Shown: positions 21,836 through 30,586 of the stretch, piece after piece
How positions within the stretch are numbered: the first letter of the stretch is position 1
How the letters are laid out: each line of letters begins with the position of its first letter
Source of the DNA: a virus
DNA length: 30,586 bases
Virus record (IMG/VR): IMGVR_UViG_3300027142_000035
Coordinates: 1-30,586 of that record
Reading direction: 5' to 3' (one strand)
The notes under the pieces: model-generated
Seen by the model: only the letters and a program-made list of their open reading frames with translations
Database searches by the model: none
Told to the model about the DNA's origin: nothing
Made by a program: the position numbers and the translations under genes

Positions 21836-22078
21836 TTAAGCCTTTTTCTTGCTTTTTGCTTGAGCCTCAACGATCGCTGTGACCGCCGAGAAAATTGCTG
21901 TGGTGTTCTTGTCGCCAATCTTGGTTGATACCCAAGCAAGGGCGGTCAACGCTACAGGCATGATTACAGCCACAACTTCAGCCGAAACACCATACTTGTT
22001 AGCAAGATAGCCAAGTCCGCCCAAAATTGCGCCCTTGACAGCCTGATCGCTTACATTCGCTTTAATGTTCTTGTCCAT
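21836..22078 (-). CDS. Holin-like small membrane protein
   Basis: An 80-residue protein with a hydrophobic stretch at about 33-52 (AEVVAVIMPVALTALAWVST), a weaker one at about 14-26 (VKGAILGGLGYLA), and a positively charged C-terminus (KSKKKA). This size and layout fit a phage holin, which would permeabilise the cytoplasmic membrane at lysis. No endolysin gene is seen next to it in this window, so holin is a reasonable call and not a certain one; another small membrane protein is possible. It overlaps the upstream gene by 17 bases. Confidence 0.6.
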   Translation of the reverse strand: MDKNIKANVSDQAVKGAILGGLGYLANKYGVSAEVVAVIMPVALTALAWVSTKIGDKNTTAIFSAVTAIVEAQAKSKKKA

Positions 22079-22322
22079 TGTTTTCCTCCGTAATAGGGAA
22101 CTGATACTCGCCCGACCGCATCATATCCATCGCTGTTTCCAGCATCCCATGGGCAAGCCAAGGGGTCATGGAATCCGAAATGGACAGAACCAACTCTTGT
22201 TGTGAGTCGGAAACTACTTCTGCGATAAGCACAAAATTGGTTACAAGACCCTGAGGTAGAGCCCCACGAAGGAGTTCCTCAATTTCTGCATCCATAGAAG
22301 TTTCATTATTTTCTTCTTCCAT
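22062..22322 (-). CDS. Small hypothetical protein
   Basis: An 86-residue acidic protein (ATG at 22322 with GGAGG upstream). The middle reads LVTNFVLIAEVVSDSQQELV, then MTPWLAHGMLETAMDMM, which resembles a small phage protein type with a FVLVAEVVD strand pair and a W-x-x-x-GML helix. Function unknown. It sits between the tail protein I-like gene and the holin-like gene and overlaps the latter by 17 bases. Confidence 0.6.
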   Translation of the reverse strand: MEEENNETSMDAEIEELLRGALPQGLVTNFVLIAEVVSDSQQELVLSISDSMTPWLAHGMLETAMDMMRSGEYQFPITEENNGQEH

Positions 22323-22359
22323 GAATCCTCCAATTTTAGACTTACCTACATATTCTACA

Positions 22360-23637
22360 TCACGCAGTCAATGTGTGGGTGACAATCATTCCCAAAGGTC
22401 TTGCAGGTTCAATCAACGACAAGATAATTGAATTTGAAGAGCCCACATCTTCGGCTACTGTCCCAAAAGTTTCTGCTTGGCTTGTCGTGAAACTTATTTG
22501 ATTAAGACTGACCGTTGAATTGACCACCTTTGCACCAGTCAGGTTTCTTTGTATCGCGCTCACCATAGCCTGAAGTGTTCCAGCATTATGACCGTAATAA
22601 CCAGTTTCCACCTGCCAACGAGCAAAGGCATCAAGACCAGCAGGAAGACCACCAAGGTTTGTCGCATCATTACCAAGAACGTCATCGCCATCCAAGACGC
22701 TTGAGTTCAAAGTAAAAATTTGCCAACCGATTCCTTCCGTAGAAGGCTGATATGTGACCAAGATTGGTCGCCCTCTGAACTGTGCAAGCCATGATAGATA
22801 AGAACTGTCACAAACCTTTGGATTTACAAAACGACTCAAGGTCGCTAAGTTCGTTGGATCTCCACCTTCGCTTTTATCTAAATATTCAAAAGCAACACTC
22901 TGATCAAGAATTTCATCAGATGCAGAAGTTAGAACATCAAAAAACCTTGCCAAAGGATATGTTGGTTCATTGACGGTAAAGTCCGCTAAATCTGATTCAA
23001 GATAAATCTCTGGCAAATATTCAAAAGATTGGCTCAAGAAACCGTTTGAAAAAATTCTCTTACACTGATGTGCTGTTGGTCTAGAAATATTCAGGTATGC
23101 ATCGGTCAAGGTTGAAAAGACAACACGAAACCGTAACTGTATAGACCATCTACCTGTTGTTGGTACTTGGATTGGAACTGATCTGATCAACTGCCATCTT
23201 GGCTCATCGGTTCCTCCTAGGGCAACAGCAAAAGATCCTTCATTGCCGACTATTTGATTGAATGGGTCAACGAATGAAAAAGTTGAAGTGTTTTCGTCAA
23301 ATTCAACTTCAGACAAAATGGTTTTTAAATACACTGTGCAGTTCTTTGTGGGCTTAACCCACATGAAAGCCTCAATAAAGTCACCAGCGTCTTGATCCAC
23401 TGTTAACGAAAACTGCGATGGAGTGTCGGATGTTAAAGCGTGATAATTGTAGTAAACATAGTTTTCCAATGATGTTGGAGAAAGTTTTAGCGATCCGCGA
23501 GCAGAGTCCTGATAGTCAACCGCGTTGACAGAAAGTGTCCCATCAGAAGTCCAAAAATCACTTGTTGAAGTAGTGAAAGTTGATGACTCAAGAAAAGTTC
23601 TCTCGGTTGCATCAAGATAGTTGAATATTATTCCCAT
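22360..23637 (-). CDS. Tail protein I-like baseplate protein with N-terminal jelly-roll
   Basis: A 425-residue protein from the ATG at 23637 (2 bases after the stop of the baseplate J gene; an earlier TTG is rejected). The C-terminal half has the tail protein I pattern: PLARFFDVLTSASDEILDQ, FVNPKVCDSSYLSWLAQFRG, FARWQVETGYYGHNAGTLQA and a final beta segment ending PARPLGMIVTHTLTA. Residues ~20-190 form a separate beta-rich region (SARGSLKLSPTSLENYVYYN, FIEAFMWVKPTKNCTVYL, WQLIRSVPIQVPTTGRWSIQ) resembling a carbohydrate-binding jelly-roll. The protein probably joins the baseplate wedge to fibres, and the extra domain may bind sugars. Gene order J then I matches P2-type baseplates. Confidence 0.8.
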   Translation of the reverse strand: MGIIFNYLDATERTFLESSTFTTSTSDFWTSDGTLSVNAVDYQDSARGSLKLSPTSLENYVYYNYHALTSDTPSQFSLTVDQDAGDFIEAFMWVKPTKNCTVYLKTILSEVEFDENTSTFSFVDPFNQIVGNEGSFAVALGGTDEPRWQLIRSVPIQVPTTGRWSIQLRFRVVFSTLTDAYLNISRPTAHQCKRIFSNGFLSQSFEYLPEIYLESDLADFTVNEPTYPLARFFDVLTSASDEILDQSVAFEYLDKSEGGDPTNLATLSRFVNPKVCDSSYLSWLAQFRGRPILVTYQPSTEGIGWQIFTLNSSVLDGDDVLGNDATNLGGLPAGLDAFARWQVETGYYGHNAGTLQAMVSAIQRNLTGAKVVNSTVSLNQISFTTSQAETFGTVAEDVGSSNSIILSLIEPARPLGMIVTHTLTA

Positions 23638-23639
23638 AT

Positions 23640-25049
23640 TTAGGACGTCGCGATCGTAGTGCAATCACCAATCGGTATTGCACCCTTTTCCAGTATTGTT
23701 ACATCATCAACACTATTTGAAGCAAAAGACGTTGACCCAGAAATCGCTACAGTCATTGAATCAACATACTTAACGCCAGCAATTTTTGATGCGATTGTTG
23801 TCAAGTAAAGGTGGTTCACCGAAGTTGAAAAATCCCACCCACTGATAGACAGATACGCCTCAATGGCTGCTGAAACAGCAGATCCAACATCTGATGTTGA
23901 GTAGTTCGCTTCCACAACGATATTAGCGCTGACCGTAACATCAAAAGTATTCATGTCATGAAGATAAACATTCAAGCCAGCAACAACACGAGATTCAATA
24001 TCATTTTTTATGCTGAGTTTCTGTGCTGTGGATACTGGATCTCCAACCGAGTCACATAGTGAAATTGTTACAGCACCACCGACATTCGCTGTAGAAAAAA
24101 GCATTCCATCGCCAAGAACTACGCTTCCAACAGTTGTCACCGCAGTTGCAATGTTTGTGTTGGTTTTGGCGTAACGGAATGTTGTGGTTGTTGGGACTGC
24201 GGTTATTGTATATGTTCCGTTATAAGCAGCGGTAGCCATATCTGCGACATCAACGATATTACCTACAGAAAAACCGTGAGCATACCTAGTCGTTAATGTG
24301 ACCACATTTGATGTGAGAACAGCGTTGACAATGTCGTTCTCTTTTGCCTGAGTCAGGTCGTAAACCTTGTACCTACTTACGGTCGGGTAGTTAGTTGAAA
24401 TATAGTTTGTTAACTGTGATGCAGTTGTAATTGAACTACTGAGTGAACTAAGATAGGTAACTGCACGATTAAAGTATTCAGAGTCTGTTTCTGTGTCCGT
24501 TCCAACACTTGCTAGCGATGTGAGCGTTGCCGAAAGAATAAATGGGGTGCTTGAAACAACAGTCAGGTTAGAAGGAGTAGGCGTGTCTGGGTATAGAGAT
24601 GGGTCAGAAGCAATAACCGAAACAGAACCAGTAGTGTCGCCAGACGCAATAGTGATGTCGTTGATCGTCTCGTATAGGTACTGTGTTAAAACACCAGCAG
24701 CATCGTACACATCGTAGGAGAAAACGGTTCCAGCAACAATCGTCGCACCAGTATTCACCGACAATTCAATTTCAACAGTTGCCGTCGCTGCTGTTGCCTC
24801 AACCCGTGAAAAACCCATCAAATTCAACAAGCCTTCCATCAAACCATCAGGCAGACGGTTGATAGTTGCAATCAAACTCCCCGTGGTATGAGAAACTGCT
24901 TCAAGCAATGCGTTTTCAACCGTTCCGACACGAGGGGTGAACTCGGGCATTGCTGTCTGCGCGTACTCAATAGCCTCATCGTAAACGTCAGTAATTTCTT
25001 TATCGTTTACAGTTAAATTTACATAGTTCAAGAAGTTTGGTGAAGCCAT
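23640..25049 (-). CDS. Baseplate J-like (wedge) protein
   Basis: A 469-residue protein (ATG at 25049) with the pattern of baseplate J/gp47 proteins: DEAIEYAQTAMPEFTPRVGTVENALLEAVSHT near the N-terminus, GTDTETDSEYFNRAVTYLSS in the middle, and a C-terminal domain with KLSIKNDIESRVVAGLNVYL and STSDVGSAVSAAIEAYLSIS. A ~65-residue insertion (about 243-308: VVTLTTRYAHGFSVGNIVDV, YNGTYTITAVPTTTTFRYA) is an Ig-like module often pasted into phage structural proteins. It forms the wedge ring around the tail tube. It lies 2 bases after the W-like gene and 2 bases before the I-like gene. Confidence 0.88.
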   Translation of the reverse strand: MASPNFLNYVNLTVNDKEITDVYDEAIEYAQTAMPEFTPRVGTVENALLEAVSHTTGSLIATINRLPDGLMEGLLNLMGFSRVEATAATATVEIELSVNTGATIVAGTVFSYDVYDAAGVLTQYLYETINDITIASGDTTGSVSVIASDPSLYPDTPTPSNLTVVSSTPFILSATLTSLASVGTDTETDSEYFNRAVTYLSSLSSSITTASQLTNYISTNYPTVSRYKVYDLTQAKENDIVNAVLTSNVVTLTTRYAHGFSVGNIVDVADMATAAYNGTYTITAVPTTTTFRYAKTNTNIATAVTTVGSVVLGDGMLFSTANVGGAVTISLCDSVGDPVSTAQKLSIKNDIESRVVAGLNVYLHDMNTFDVTVSANIVVEANYSTSDVGSAVSAAIEAYLSISGWDFSTSVNHLYLTTIASKIAGVKYVDSMTVAISGSTSFASNSVDDVTILEKGAIPIGDCTTIATS

Positions 25050-25051
25050 GG

Positions 25052-25354
25052 TTATTGTGTCCGTTCAAATTTGATTGCTAGATTTGTTTGACCATTATTG
25101 TTCGGCACGACATCAACACCAGTTATTCGTATTTCTGGTATCAGGTTTCCCACTTGAACGCCGACCTGTCTTATTTGTTTGTTGTCAAAAGTCGGGTCTT
25201 TTGTTCCATAAAAAGTTGATATAGGTAATTCGCCCGGCTCTATTTGAACAGCGAAACCGATAAGTGTCGCATAATACTCATCAGAACCGTCAACTATCGT
25301 TTCCATTTCAAAAGATTCGTGCCTGAATTTCATCGGTAATCTAATCGTGTTCAT
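25052..25354 (-). CDS. Baseplate W/gp25-like protein
   Basis: A 100-residue protein whose ATG at 25354 overlaps the upstream stop as ATGA. The size and place, between an OB-fold spike-like gene and baseplate J, fit the gpW/gp25 wedge protein that links sheath and wedge. The sequence itself (EMETIVDGSDEYYATLIGFA, KQIRQVGVQVGNLIPEIRIT) is only weakly informative and lacks a clear lysozyme-like core pattern, so the call is mostly from gene order. Confidence 0.55.
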   Translation of the reverse strand: MNTIRLPMKFRHESFEMETIVDGSDEYYATLIGFAVQIEPGELPISTFYGTKDPTFDNKQIRQVGVQVGNLIPEIRITGVDVVPNNNGQTNLAIKFERTQ

Positions 25355-25764
25355 AGCGACCCAACAATCACGCCTTCATCAAGGGAATTATTCAATAATA
25401 CAACAAGAACTCGTGCACCAACCGCGGGCAGAGACAAAGTCCCACTGTAAACACCAGAAATGCTTGTTGTAGTTGCAGATAGCGACACACCAGTGACTAC
25501 GGATGATCCAGAAACAACCGCTGTAGTCGTTGTTATCGTCTGCTTGACGGGGGTGGTAACAGGAAAAGTAAAAGGTGCCATAAACTTGTACGGACCAAGT
25601 TGAGCGTCGGTATTGAGTGCGGTAATTTTAACAAAACCAGTTCTCGTAGCATCGTTTTTGGCTGTCAAAACCCCAAGGTGAATAGAGGAAAAGTCGGCGA
25701 ATGTTGGCGCAGCCGAGTCAGCACGACTCATCTGATCTATTGCATCTCCACCTATGCTTGACAT
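25351..25764 (-). CDS. OB-fold baseplate spike-like protein (gpV/gp5-N type)
   Basis: A 137-residue protein. HLGVLTAKNDATRTGFVKIT, then a Thr/Val/Ser-rich loop, and LPAVGARVLVVLLNNSLDEG followed by VIVGSL match the N-terminal OB-fold of gpV/VgrG-type spike proteins (GxVxxxxDPxxxGRVKV ... PxVGxxVLVxFxxGDxxxPVIxGxL). No spike beta-helix follows, so it is an OB-only form. It probably caps or centres the tail tube below the hub. It lies 9 bases after the hub gene and is coupled to the next gene. Confidence 0.72.
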   Translation of the reverse strand: MSSIGGDAIDQMSRADSAAPTFADFSSIHLGVLTAKNDATRTGFVKITALNTDAQLGPYKFMAPFTFPVTTPVKQTITTTTAVVSGSSVVTGVSLSATTTSISGVYSGTLSLPAVGARVLVVLLNNSLDEGVIVGSL

Positions 25765-25773
25765 AATTCCGCC

Positions 25774-26796
25774 TTACCCAATCACTGTTGTTTCTGAAAC
25801 TTTTTGGTCAATCTTCTTTTTATCCTCTGGGGATATCTTCTCTAAAGTAGCAAAATTTATCTTTACAGGCTCTGGCTCACCATACTGATATTGAACAGAT
25901 GTAATCAAATACGCTGTTTGATCAAATCCTTTTATCCCGTAAATAACCACTGTCATTCCCGCCCTCACATTGTAGGCGCTCCCGACATTCTGCTCGTACT
26001 TGTCCCCAACCCATATATTTGCCGAACCCTCTGACTCCTTCGGACTATCCATAGATCTACGAAGTTCAGGAACATCCGTGAGAAAGAAATTCATTTTCTC
26101 ATCATTTGGATACTTGAGAGGAATGTAATAAAGAGGGCGCACCTCTTTCTTGCCGTCGGTAGTAGTGAAGGTGTAGGTAGGAGTTTTCTCTATACCCCAA
26201 CGACCTATCAACCAGTTAGGCGAACCATAAAACAGTGTGGGGACAGCAACAGTTTTCCCCTCTGGTATTGCATACATCACGAAACAAAGATATTGAATAT
26301 CTTTAGCAGACCGAACCAAAACATCATAAACCGATTCTTGGTTCTTATCAGTTTTTACTTTTATCGTGGTGGTTTTAACACCCTTGGGTTCTTGACCCAA
26401 AAACTCTAAACCGAACTTTTTTGCAACCTTTTTCGCGAACTCATATCCCGTCGTAGACCTGAATGCTTGAGGCTTTTTATCTAATTTCATTTTTTGAATA
26501 GCCTCTGTACGCAATTCTAACTTAATCTTAAAATATCTTCCCTCGCCATTTGAAATCTCATGGCTCGCAATCATATAACGCTCGGTTACGGTTCCATCAT
26601 TAAACAAAACTATGTTACTTACAGCAAAATAGTTGTTATTCCACATAGCAAGATCTTCGTCTACAAGTTCAACAGTTATCTGCGATGCACCGTCAACCGA
26701 ATAACTGACAGTGATGCTGGTAACACTTTGCGCTATTTTGCGCACTGCTTGAATCTGGCTGTGCCCTACGATAATTATCGTTGAATCTGTAATCAT
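25774..26796 (-). CDS. Late control D-like baseplate hub protein
   Basis: A 340-residue protein from the ATG at 26796, which shares one base with the upstream stop (TAATG); an earlier TTG is rejected. ITVSYSVDGASQITVELVDE, a QAFRSTTGYEFAKKVAKKFG helix, and VRAGMTVVIYGIKGFDQTAY with ITSVQYQYGEPEPVKINFAT follow the order of the gpD/gp27/gp44 hub family. That family trimerises to close the tail tube and carries the spike. Length is in the family's normal range. The C-terminus is Lys/Glu-rich. Gene order (tape measure, tube-like, hub, spike, W, J, I) supports the call. Confidence 0.8.
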   Translation of the reverse strand: MITDSTIIIVGHSQIQAVRKIAQSVTSITVSYSVDGASQITVELVDEDLAMWNNNYFAVSNIVLFNDGTVTERYMIASHEISNGEGRYFKIKLELRTEAIQKMKLDKKPQAFRSTTGYEFAKKVAKKFGLEFLGQEPKGVKTTTIKVKTDKNQESVYDVLVRSAKDIQYLCFVMYAIPEGKTVAVPTLFYGSPNWLIGRWGIEKTPTYTFTTTDGKKEVRPLYYIPLKYPNDEKMNFFLTDVPELRRSMDSPKESEGSANIWVGDKYEQNVGSAYNVRAGMTVVIYGIKGFDQTAYLITSVQYQYGEPEPVKINFATLEKISPEDKKKIDQKVSETTVIG

Positions 26797-27602
26797 TATC
26801 CACAATACCCAGGTTTACCCGGCATAATAAACTTGTTGGTTCCATTTGCCTGAGGGCAAAGAAGCCCAGTTTTTCCTTTAAATTTATTTTGACCCTGACC
26901 AGCGGAAGTGTCAAATTCGTTTGTGGCAGAATCAACGGTTTTTGAAGTTTTAGTTGTTTTGCATTTATTTGGAAACTTTTTAGCAAACACGGGATCTTTG
27001 CAAGAAGGATTTGGGCGAGTGAACTTCAAAGGCGGAATAAGAGCCACATTGATATTAGGGTTCCTATTTTCCACCAAACTTATCTTCACGTTCGCGCTAC
27101 TTATTGAATTTTCCTTATTCCTACGCGTAACATCAATGCTCATCTCCGTGATAGAGAAAAACAAACCGCTAAATCTCTCTTCGCTCATATTCCTGTAAAC
27201 ATAAGGTGTTCGCGTAAAAATATCGTAATTAAGTAACTGAAAAACCTTGTCGCTACTTGAAGCCATTCTTCGCAAAGCAAAAATTTGTGGATCAACACTC
27301 TGAATAAGACCATCACCGGGATGAGCGATAAGAGCGGTGAAGTCAATAGTCATAAGATTATGAGACTTGAAGGCAACAATGGGCGTAGTTCCCGGTCGTG
27401 CTATCTGAACCATTTCATCAGAAAGTTTTCCAATATTGATCTCTCTCGGACTGTATGGGAAAACAAAATCCTCTTCCGTGGTCGCGTCAGAAGAACGCAT
27501 ACGGAGAATCAGTGGGAGAGCACCCGGGGTAGCCGACTGAAGACGGTCAGCCTCTGGTGTTGGATCTTTCAATCTCACCCAAACAGTAACAGTATTAGCC
27601 AT
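26796..27602 (-). CDS. Tail tube/XkdP-like protein (CIS tube-type)
   Basis: A 268-residue protein (ATG at 27602, 6 bases after the tape measure stop). FPYSPREINIGKLSDEMVQI, then KSHNLMTIDFTALIAHPGDG and FSGLFFSITEMSIDVTRRNK, and ANVKISLVENRNPNINVAL, follow the pattern of the N-terminal domain of XkdP / contractile-system tube-initiator proteins. The LysM that often ends such proteins is absent; instead there is a basic, Cys-containing tail (C216, C229, C250, C267 by count) with CKDPVFAKKFPNKCK. The tail may bind metal or form disulfides. Likely located between hub and tube. Confidence 0.72.
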   Translation of the reverse strand: MANTVTVWVRLKDPTPEADRLQSATPGALPLILRMRSSDATTEEDFVFPYSPREINIGKLSDEMVQIARPGTTPIVAFKSHNLMTIDFTALIAHPGDGLIQSVDPQIFALRRMASSSDKVFQLLNYDIFTRTPYVYRNMSEERFSGLFFSITEMSIDVTRRNKENSISSANVKISLVENRNPNINVALIPPLKFTRPNPSCKDPVFAKKFPNKCKTTKTSKTVDSATNEFDTSAGQGQNKFKGKTGLLCPQANGTNKFIMPGKPGYCG

Positions 27603-27608
27603 AACCGC

Positions 27609-30586
27609 CTACGAAATCTTTACTGGTGCCACAGCACCGCGCTCTTTTTGTTCACGAATAGCCTTAGCAATAGCGGCTTCAATTTGTTGAATAGTTCCAC
27701 GATCCAAAACTGAAGCATTGATCGTCGTGTTCACATATGAAGGCGATGAAGTAGTTGCGGATGGTGGAGTGTAAACAGACGGGAGACCTCTAGCGTTTCT
27801 TTCCGCTGGAGACATTGATCCACCCGCACCAACCATTGCCGTTGGAACAGCACCAGTGGTAAGCAGTGCATTGGTTTGATAAGCGGCAACGGAAGCATCT
27901 GCCGACTGTTGTGCTTCAATAAAGTTTGCAAGGAACTCTGGGTCAGAGGAAAGTCTTCCCTTAAGCATTGCCACCAGTCTTGTGCTGTCAATTGTGCCGT
28001 CTTCTTTTTTGTAACCACTCAATGCTTCGTTACCGCCGACAAGGGTTGCAAGTTCCGTTGAGTCAATGTTCTTCAACAACGCCTCGGGTGTAGCACCAGC
28101 GTTAATCAGTTCATTGCGCATATAAGTCTTTTGTTCTTCGCTAATATTCTTCAAACTTCCAGTGGTCAACTGCTTTTCCAACCCAACAAAAGCGTTAGTT
28201 ATACCACCAACATCACCGAATTTTGAGACGTTGTAATCCAACATCTGCTTAAGATATTGATCGCTTGTCGCATTAGAAACATCACCAGTAACAATTCTTG
28301 CCTGCGTAGCGTTAAGTTGCTTGCCCTGTTCTTTGGCTTGAGCCTTCTTATCAAAATAACTCATTGCCTCGCTAACAGCAAAAGCACCGATATTTGACCA
28401 AGCCACCTTGATAAGTCGTGCTTTTTCCTCAGCGGTTTTACCGACAAGATCAAGAACATCACGGAAATTCAACATTTGTGCCTTGAGATCTATGCCAGCA
28501 GCCTCAGCAAGTTTATTTAAAGACTCCGCACCAATACCAAAATATTTATCAGAAATCCCAACAGCAGTTGTATAATTCAAAATACTGGTATTAAGTGCTT
28601 TGAATTGCTCATCATATTTTTTTAAAGCCTGAGCAGCATACGCAGGGTCGGCATTTTCGTTAACGAATTTTCTGCGATCAATCTCTAACTGGTCTTTCAT
28701 ATTGATCAGGTCGTCAACGTTTCCACCAGCGATAGCCTCGTCAATATTTTTACCATAATCTTCTACCATCGTTTTTGCGGCTTCACGAGTCTTTTTTCGC
28801 TGTTTACCCGCTTTTACATAACCCGTAATACCTCCGACAATGCCACCAATAATTGCTCCTGCCGCTGTTCCGACACCCGGAAACACCGAGCCAATAGTTG
28901 CGCCAAGTGCCGCACCGGCAGTCGCACTTGCAGCAGCAGATGTTCCTCTAGATTTAACGGAGTCATCTTTAAACCTGCCAGCGATTGCGCTTCCCGCCAT
29001 ATAGGCGCTAGTAGCAATCGCAAGAGGTACGGCTGCCTTTGATGCTCCCTGCTTCAACAATCCACCGACGTTTTTCATTTTTCCGCCGAGTTTTGCGAAT
29101 CTTCCCCCCTGTTTAAACATTTTTCCAAACTTTCCCCCTTTCCCGCTTGGACCGTCTATCAAATCGGTTGCAGTAGACATTGGGGAACCGTTGATATTAA
29201 CAACACCCGCGTTCACGTTCATTGACGGAATGTTTTTCCCAAACATTGTTCCAAGAACAGTAAAAAACTTTTTAGCGATACTAAACAAAGCGTACAAAGC
29301 AACAAGATTAACCACACCGCTGATTTTGCCTAAACCAATAGACTTCAATCCGTTAGTTAGCGCCAAAACAGCCTTGCCGAAACCTGCTAACCCTTTGAAA
29401 AATAGTTCAACAACTTTCAACAACATTGCAAGAGCAGGCATCGCACCTATAAACAGTCTGCGGATCACATCGCCATATTTTCCGATTGCTACGAGAGTGC
29501 TTGCGATCTGTTCAGCGAATGCCTGAATACTTCCCTTATTTCGTTCAATCGTGTCAGCAAGACTTGTCATGCTCGTTGTGAAACTTGTTCCCAACGATGA
29601 AAAAAGCGGTTTAAAGAAATACTCGTTGATCAGTTCACCAGCGGCTTGGAACTGTCGCATCCAATCCTGCATTCGGTCAAAAGCATCACCGATTGTCATG
29701 AAACTTTCTTTAAAGAAACCAAAAATACTTGGTGTAGTACCAAGGTATTTAGTCATCAGAACAATTAACTTGTCCGCGCCTTTATCAACAGCATCAAGGA
29801 AACTTCCCATCTTCCCATTAACATCAAAATCTTGAAGAACATAGTTAAGACGGGAAATAACTTTAGAAATTATTCCCTGAAGGCGAGAAATTGCCCCACC
29901 AGTTTCACCAAGATACTGACCACCTAGATCTGTTAACTGACCTTTGATTGCAGTAATAGCCTGCTTAAACCGACCCATAACAGTATTGTTCAGTGCATCT
30001 AATGTTCCAGCATATTTAGTGGCAAAAGTTTCGCCAAGTTTTCCTTCAGCCGCGGCTTTCAGAAACTCTTCACTGGTTTTAATACCAAGAGCGCCCGCTT
30101 CTTTAACTATCTTTTCAAAGTCAGGACCCAACTCTTTAGCCGCTTGAGCACCGCCAGCAAGACTGCCCTTTTTCTGTACTGCCGCCAAGAAGTCAGCAAG
30201 TTTTTGTGAACCCTTCTCCAAATCGCCACCACTACCAGCAACAACATCCATCAACGATGTGTATGCGGCAACAGTCTCACCAGTTACTGGTTTTACCTTG
30301 CTGAGAGTTGAAAAAGAAGCCTGCAAACCTTTCGCGCCAACAACAGCAAGTTGGGTGTTATCGGTAAACATTGATAGAGCCTGTCCAGCGGCAACAAATC
30401 TATCGGTCGTGTTTACCGTACCCTGATAGTAGGCAGGTGAGTTTTGCACAGCAGAGAACTCTCTTTGCGCAGCCAAGAACGTTGTTATTGCAACAAATGC
30501 GATGCCAACCGCAGAAGCCATAGTGGACATTGCCGCTTGATACATTTTTACAAAATATGTTCCCGCTTTAAAAGCAAGACTTATTC
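27609..30586 (-). CDS. Tail tape measure protein (5' end probably beyond the window)
   Basis: At least 978 residues from the ATG at 30545. The frame stays open for another 13 codons to the window edge (ISLAFKAGTYFVK) and that ATG lacks a ribosome binding site, so the true start is probably outside. The protein is long, helical and Ala/Gly/Lys-rich, with hydrophobic segments near residues 12-28, 359-400, ~500-520 and a Gly-rich stretch at ~541-577 (GAALGATIGSVFPGVGTAAG). These are typical of tape measure proteins, which set tail length and are ejected into the host membrane. The C-terminal ~100 residues include PSYVNTTINASVLDRGTIQQ, a common tape-measure ending. Tail assembly chaperone genes would be expected just beyond the edge. 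Confidence 0.9.
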   Translation of the reverse strand, partial: ISLAFKAGTYFVKMYQAAMSTMASAVGIAFVAITTFLAAQREFSAVQNSPAYYQGTVNTTDRFVAAGQALSMFTDNTQLAVVGAKGLQASFSTLSKVKPVTGETVAAYTSLMDVVAGSGGDLEKGSQKLADFLAAVQKKGSLAGGAQAAKELGPDFEKIVKEAGALGIKTSEEFLKAAAEGKLGETFATKYAGTLDALNNTVMGRFKQAITAIKGQLTDLGGQYLGETGGAISRLQGIISKVISRLNYVLQDFDVNGKMGSFLDAVDKGADKLIVLMTKYLGTTPSIFGFFKESFMTIGDAFDRMQDWMRQFQAAGELINEYFFKPLFSSLGTSFTTSMTSLADTIERNKGSIQAFAEQIASTLVAIGKYGDVIRRLFIGAMPALAMLLKVVELFFKGLAGFGKAVLALTNGLKSIGLGKISGVVNLVALYALFSIAKKFFTVLGTMFGKNIPSMNVNAGVVNINGSPMSTATDLIDGPSGKGGKFGKMFKQGGRFAKLGGKMKNVGGLLKQGASKAAVPLAIATSAYMAGSAIAGRFKDDSVKSRGTSAAASATAGAALGATIGSVFPGVGTAAGAIIGGIVGGITGYVKAGKQRKKTREAAKTMVEDYGKNIDEAIAGGNVDDLINMKDQLEIDRRKFVNENADPAYAAQALKKYDEQFKALNTSILNYTTAVGISDKYFGIGAESLNKLAEAAGIDLKAQMLNFRDVLDLVGKTAEEKARLIKVAWSNIGAFAVSEAMSYFDKKAQAKEQGKQLNATQARIVTGDVSNATSDQYLKQMLDYNVSKFGDVGGITNAFVGLEKQLTTGSLKNISEEQKTYMRNELINAGATPEALLKNIDSTELATLVGGNEALSGYKKEDGTIDSTRLVAMLKGRLSSDPEFLANFIEAQQSADASVAAYQTNALLTTGAVPTAMVGAGGSMSPAERNARGLPSVYTPPSATTSSPSYVNTTINASVLDRGTIQQIEAAIAKAIREQKERGAVAPVKIS

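Noticed and set aside
27285-27713. 142-codon + strand frame spanning the tape measure/tube gene junction
   Set aside because: It is antisense to two convincing structural genes and shows no recognisable motif.

Overview
The window looks like a contiguous piece of a tailed-phage genome with a contractile tail (myovirus type), at moderate GC and with very dense coding: genes overlap by 1-32 bases or sit a few bases apart, and no non-coding gap exceeds about 80 bases. The structural genes follow the P2/Mu-like baseplate order. No host marker gene is present. An environmental (aquatic) bacterial host is only an inference from the style of the genes.

Region 1 (1-3312, + strand) starts inside a protein whose visible part is a PP[FY]F proline/aromatic tail followed by a cysteine-rich C-terminus. 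It continues with two small proteins, two prolyl-4-hydroxylase-like 2-oxoglutarate (2OG)/Fe(II) oxygenases, and a TauD-like protein that has lost its metal-binding histidines. Region 2 (3305-12874, - strand) is one tightly packed run of 15 genes: nine more P4H-like oxygenases with intact H-x-D...H...R/K motifs, a glutathione-peroxidase-like protein without its catalytic Cys, a methyltransferase-like protein, three small unknowns and a DUF6065-like protein.

Region 3 (12906-21756, - strand) holds the tail fibre and adhesin genes. From promoter-distal to promoter-proximal these are an FN3 protein ending in 16 PP[YF]F repeats plus a variant unit, two large fibres with MTD-like N-termini and shared internal modules, further fibre proteins and small accessory proteins. 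Region 4 (21836-30586, - strand) holds a holin-like protein, a small unknown, a tail protein I-like protein, baseplate J, a W/gp25-like protein, an OB-fold spike-like protein, a D-like hub, a tube/XkdP-like protein and a tape measure protein cut by the window edge.

The striking feature is the island formed by regions 1 and 2: eleven apparently intact P4H-like oxygenases plus one degenerate TauD-like protein in about 12 kb, bounded on both sides by the only two proteins in the window with PP[FY]F repeats. The simplest hypothesis is a virus-encoded modification system that hydroxylates proline and/or aromatic residues of a repetitive virion adhesin. This rests on content and arrangement only; no substrate can be proven from sequence.
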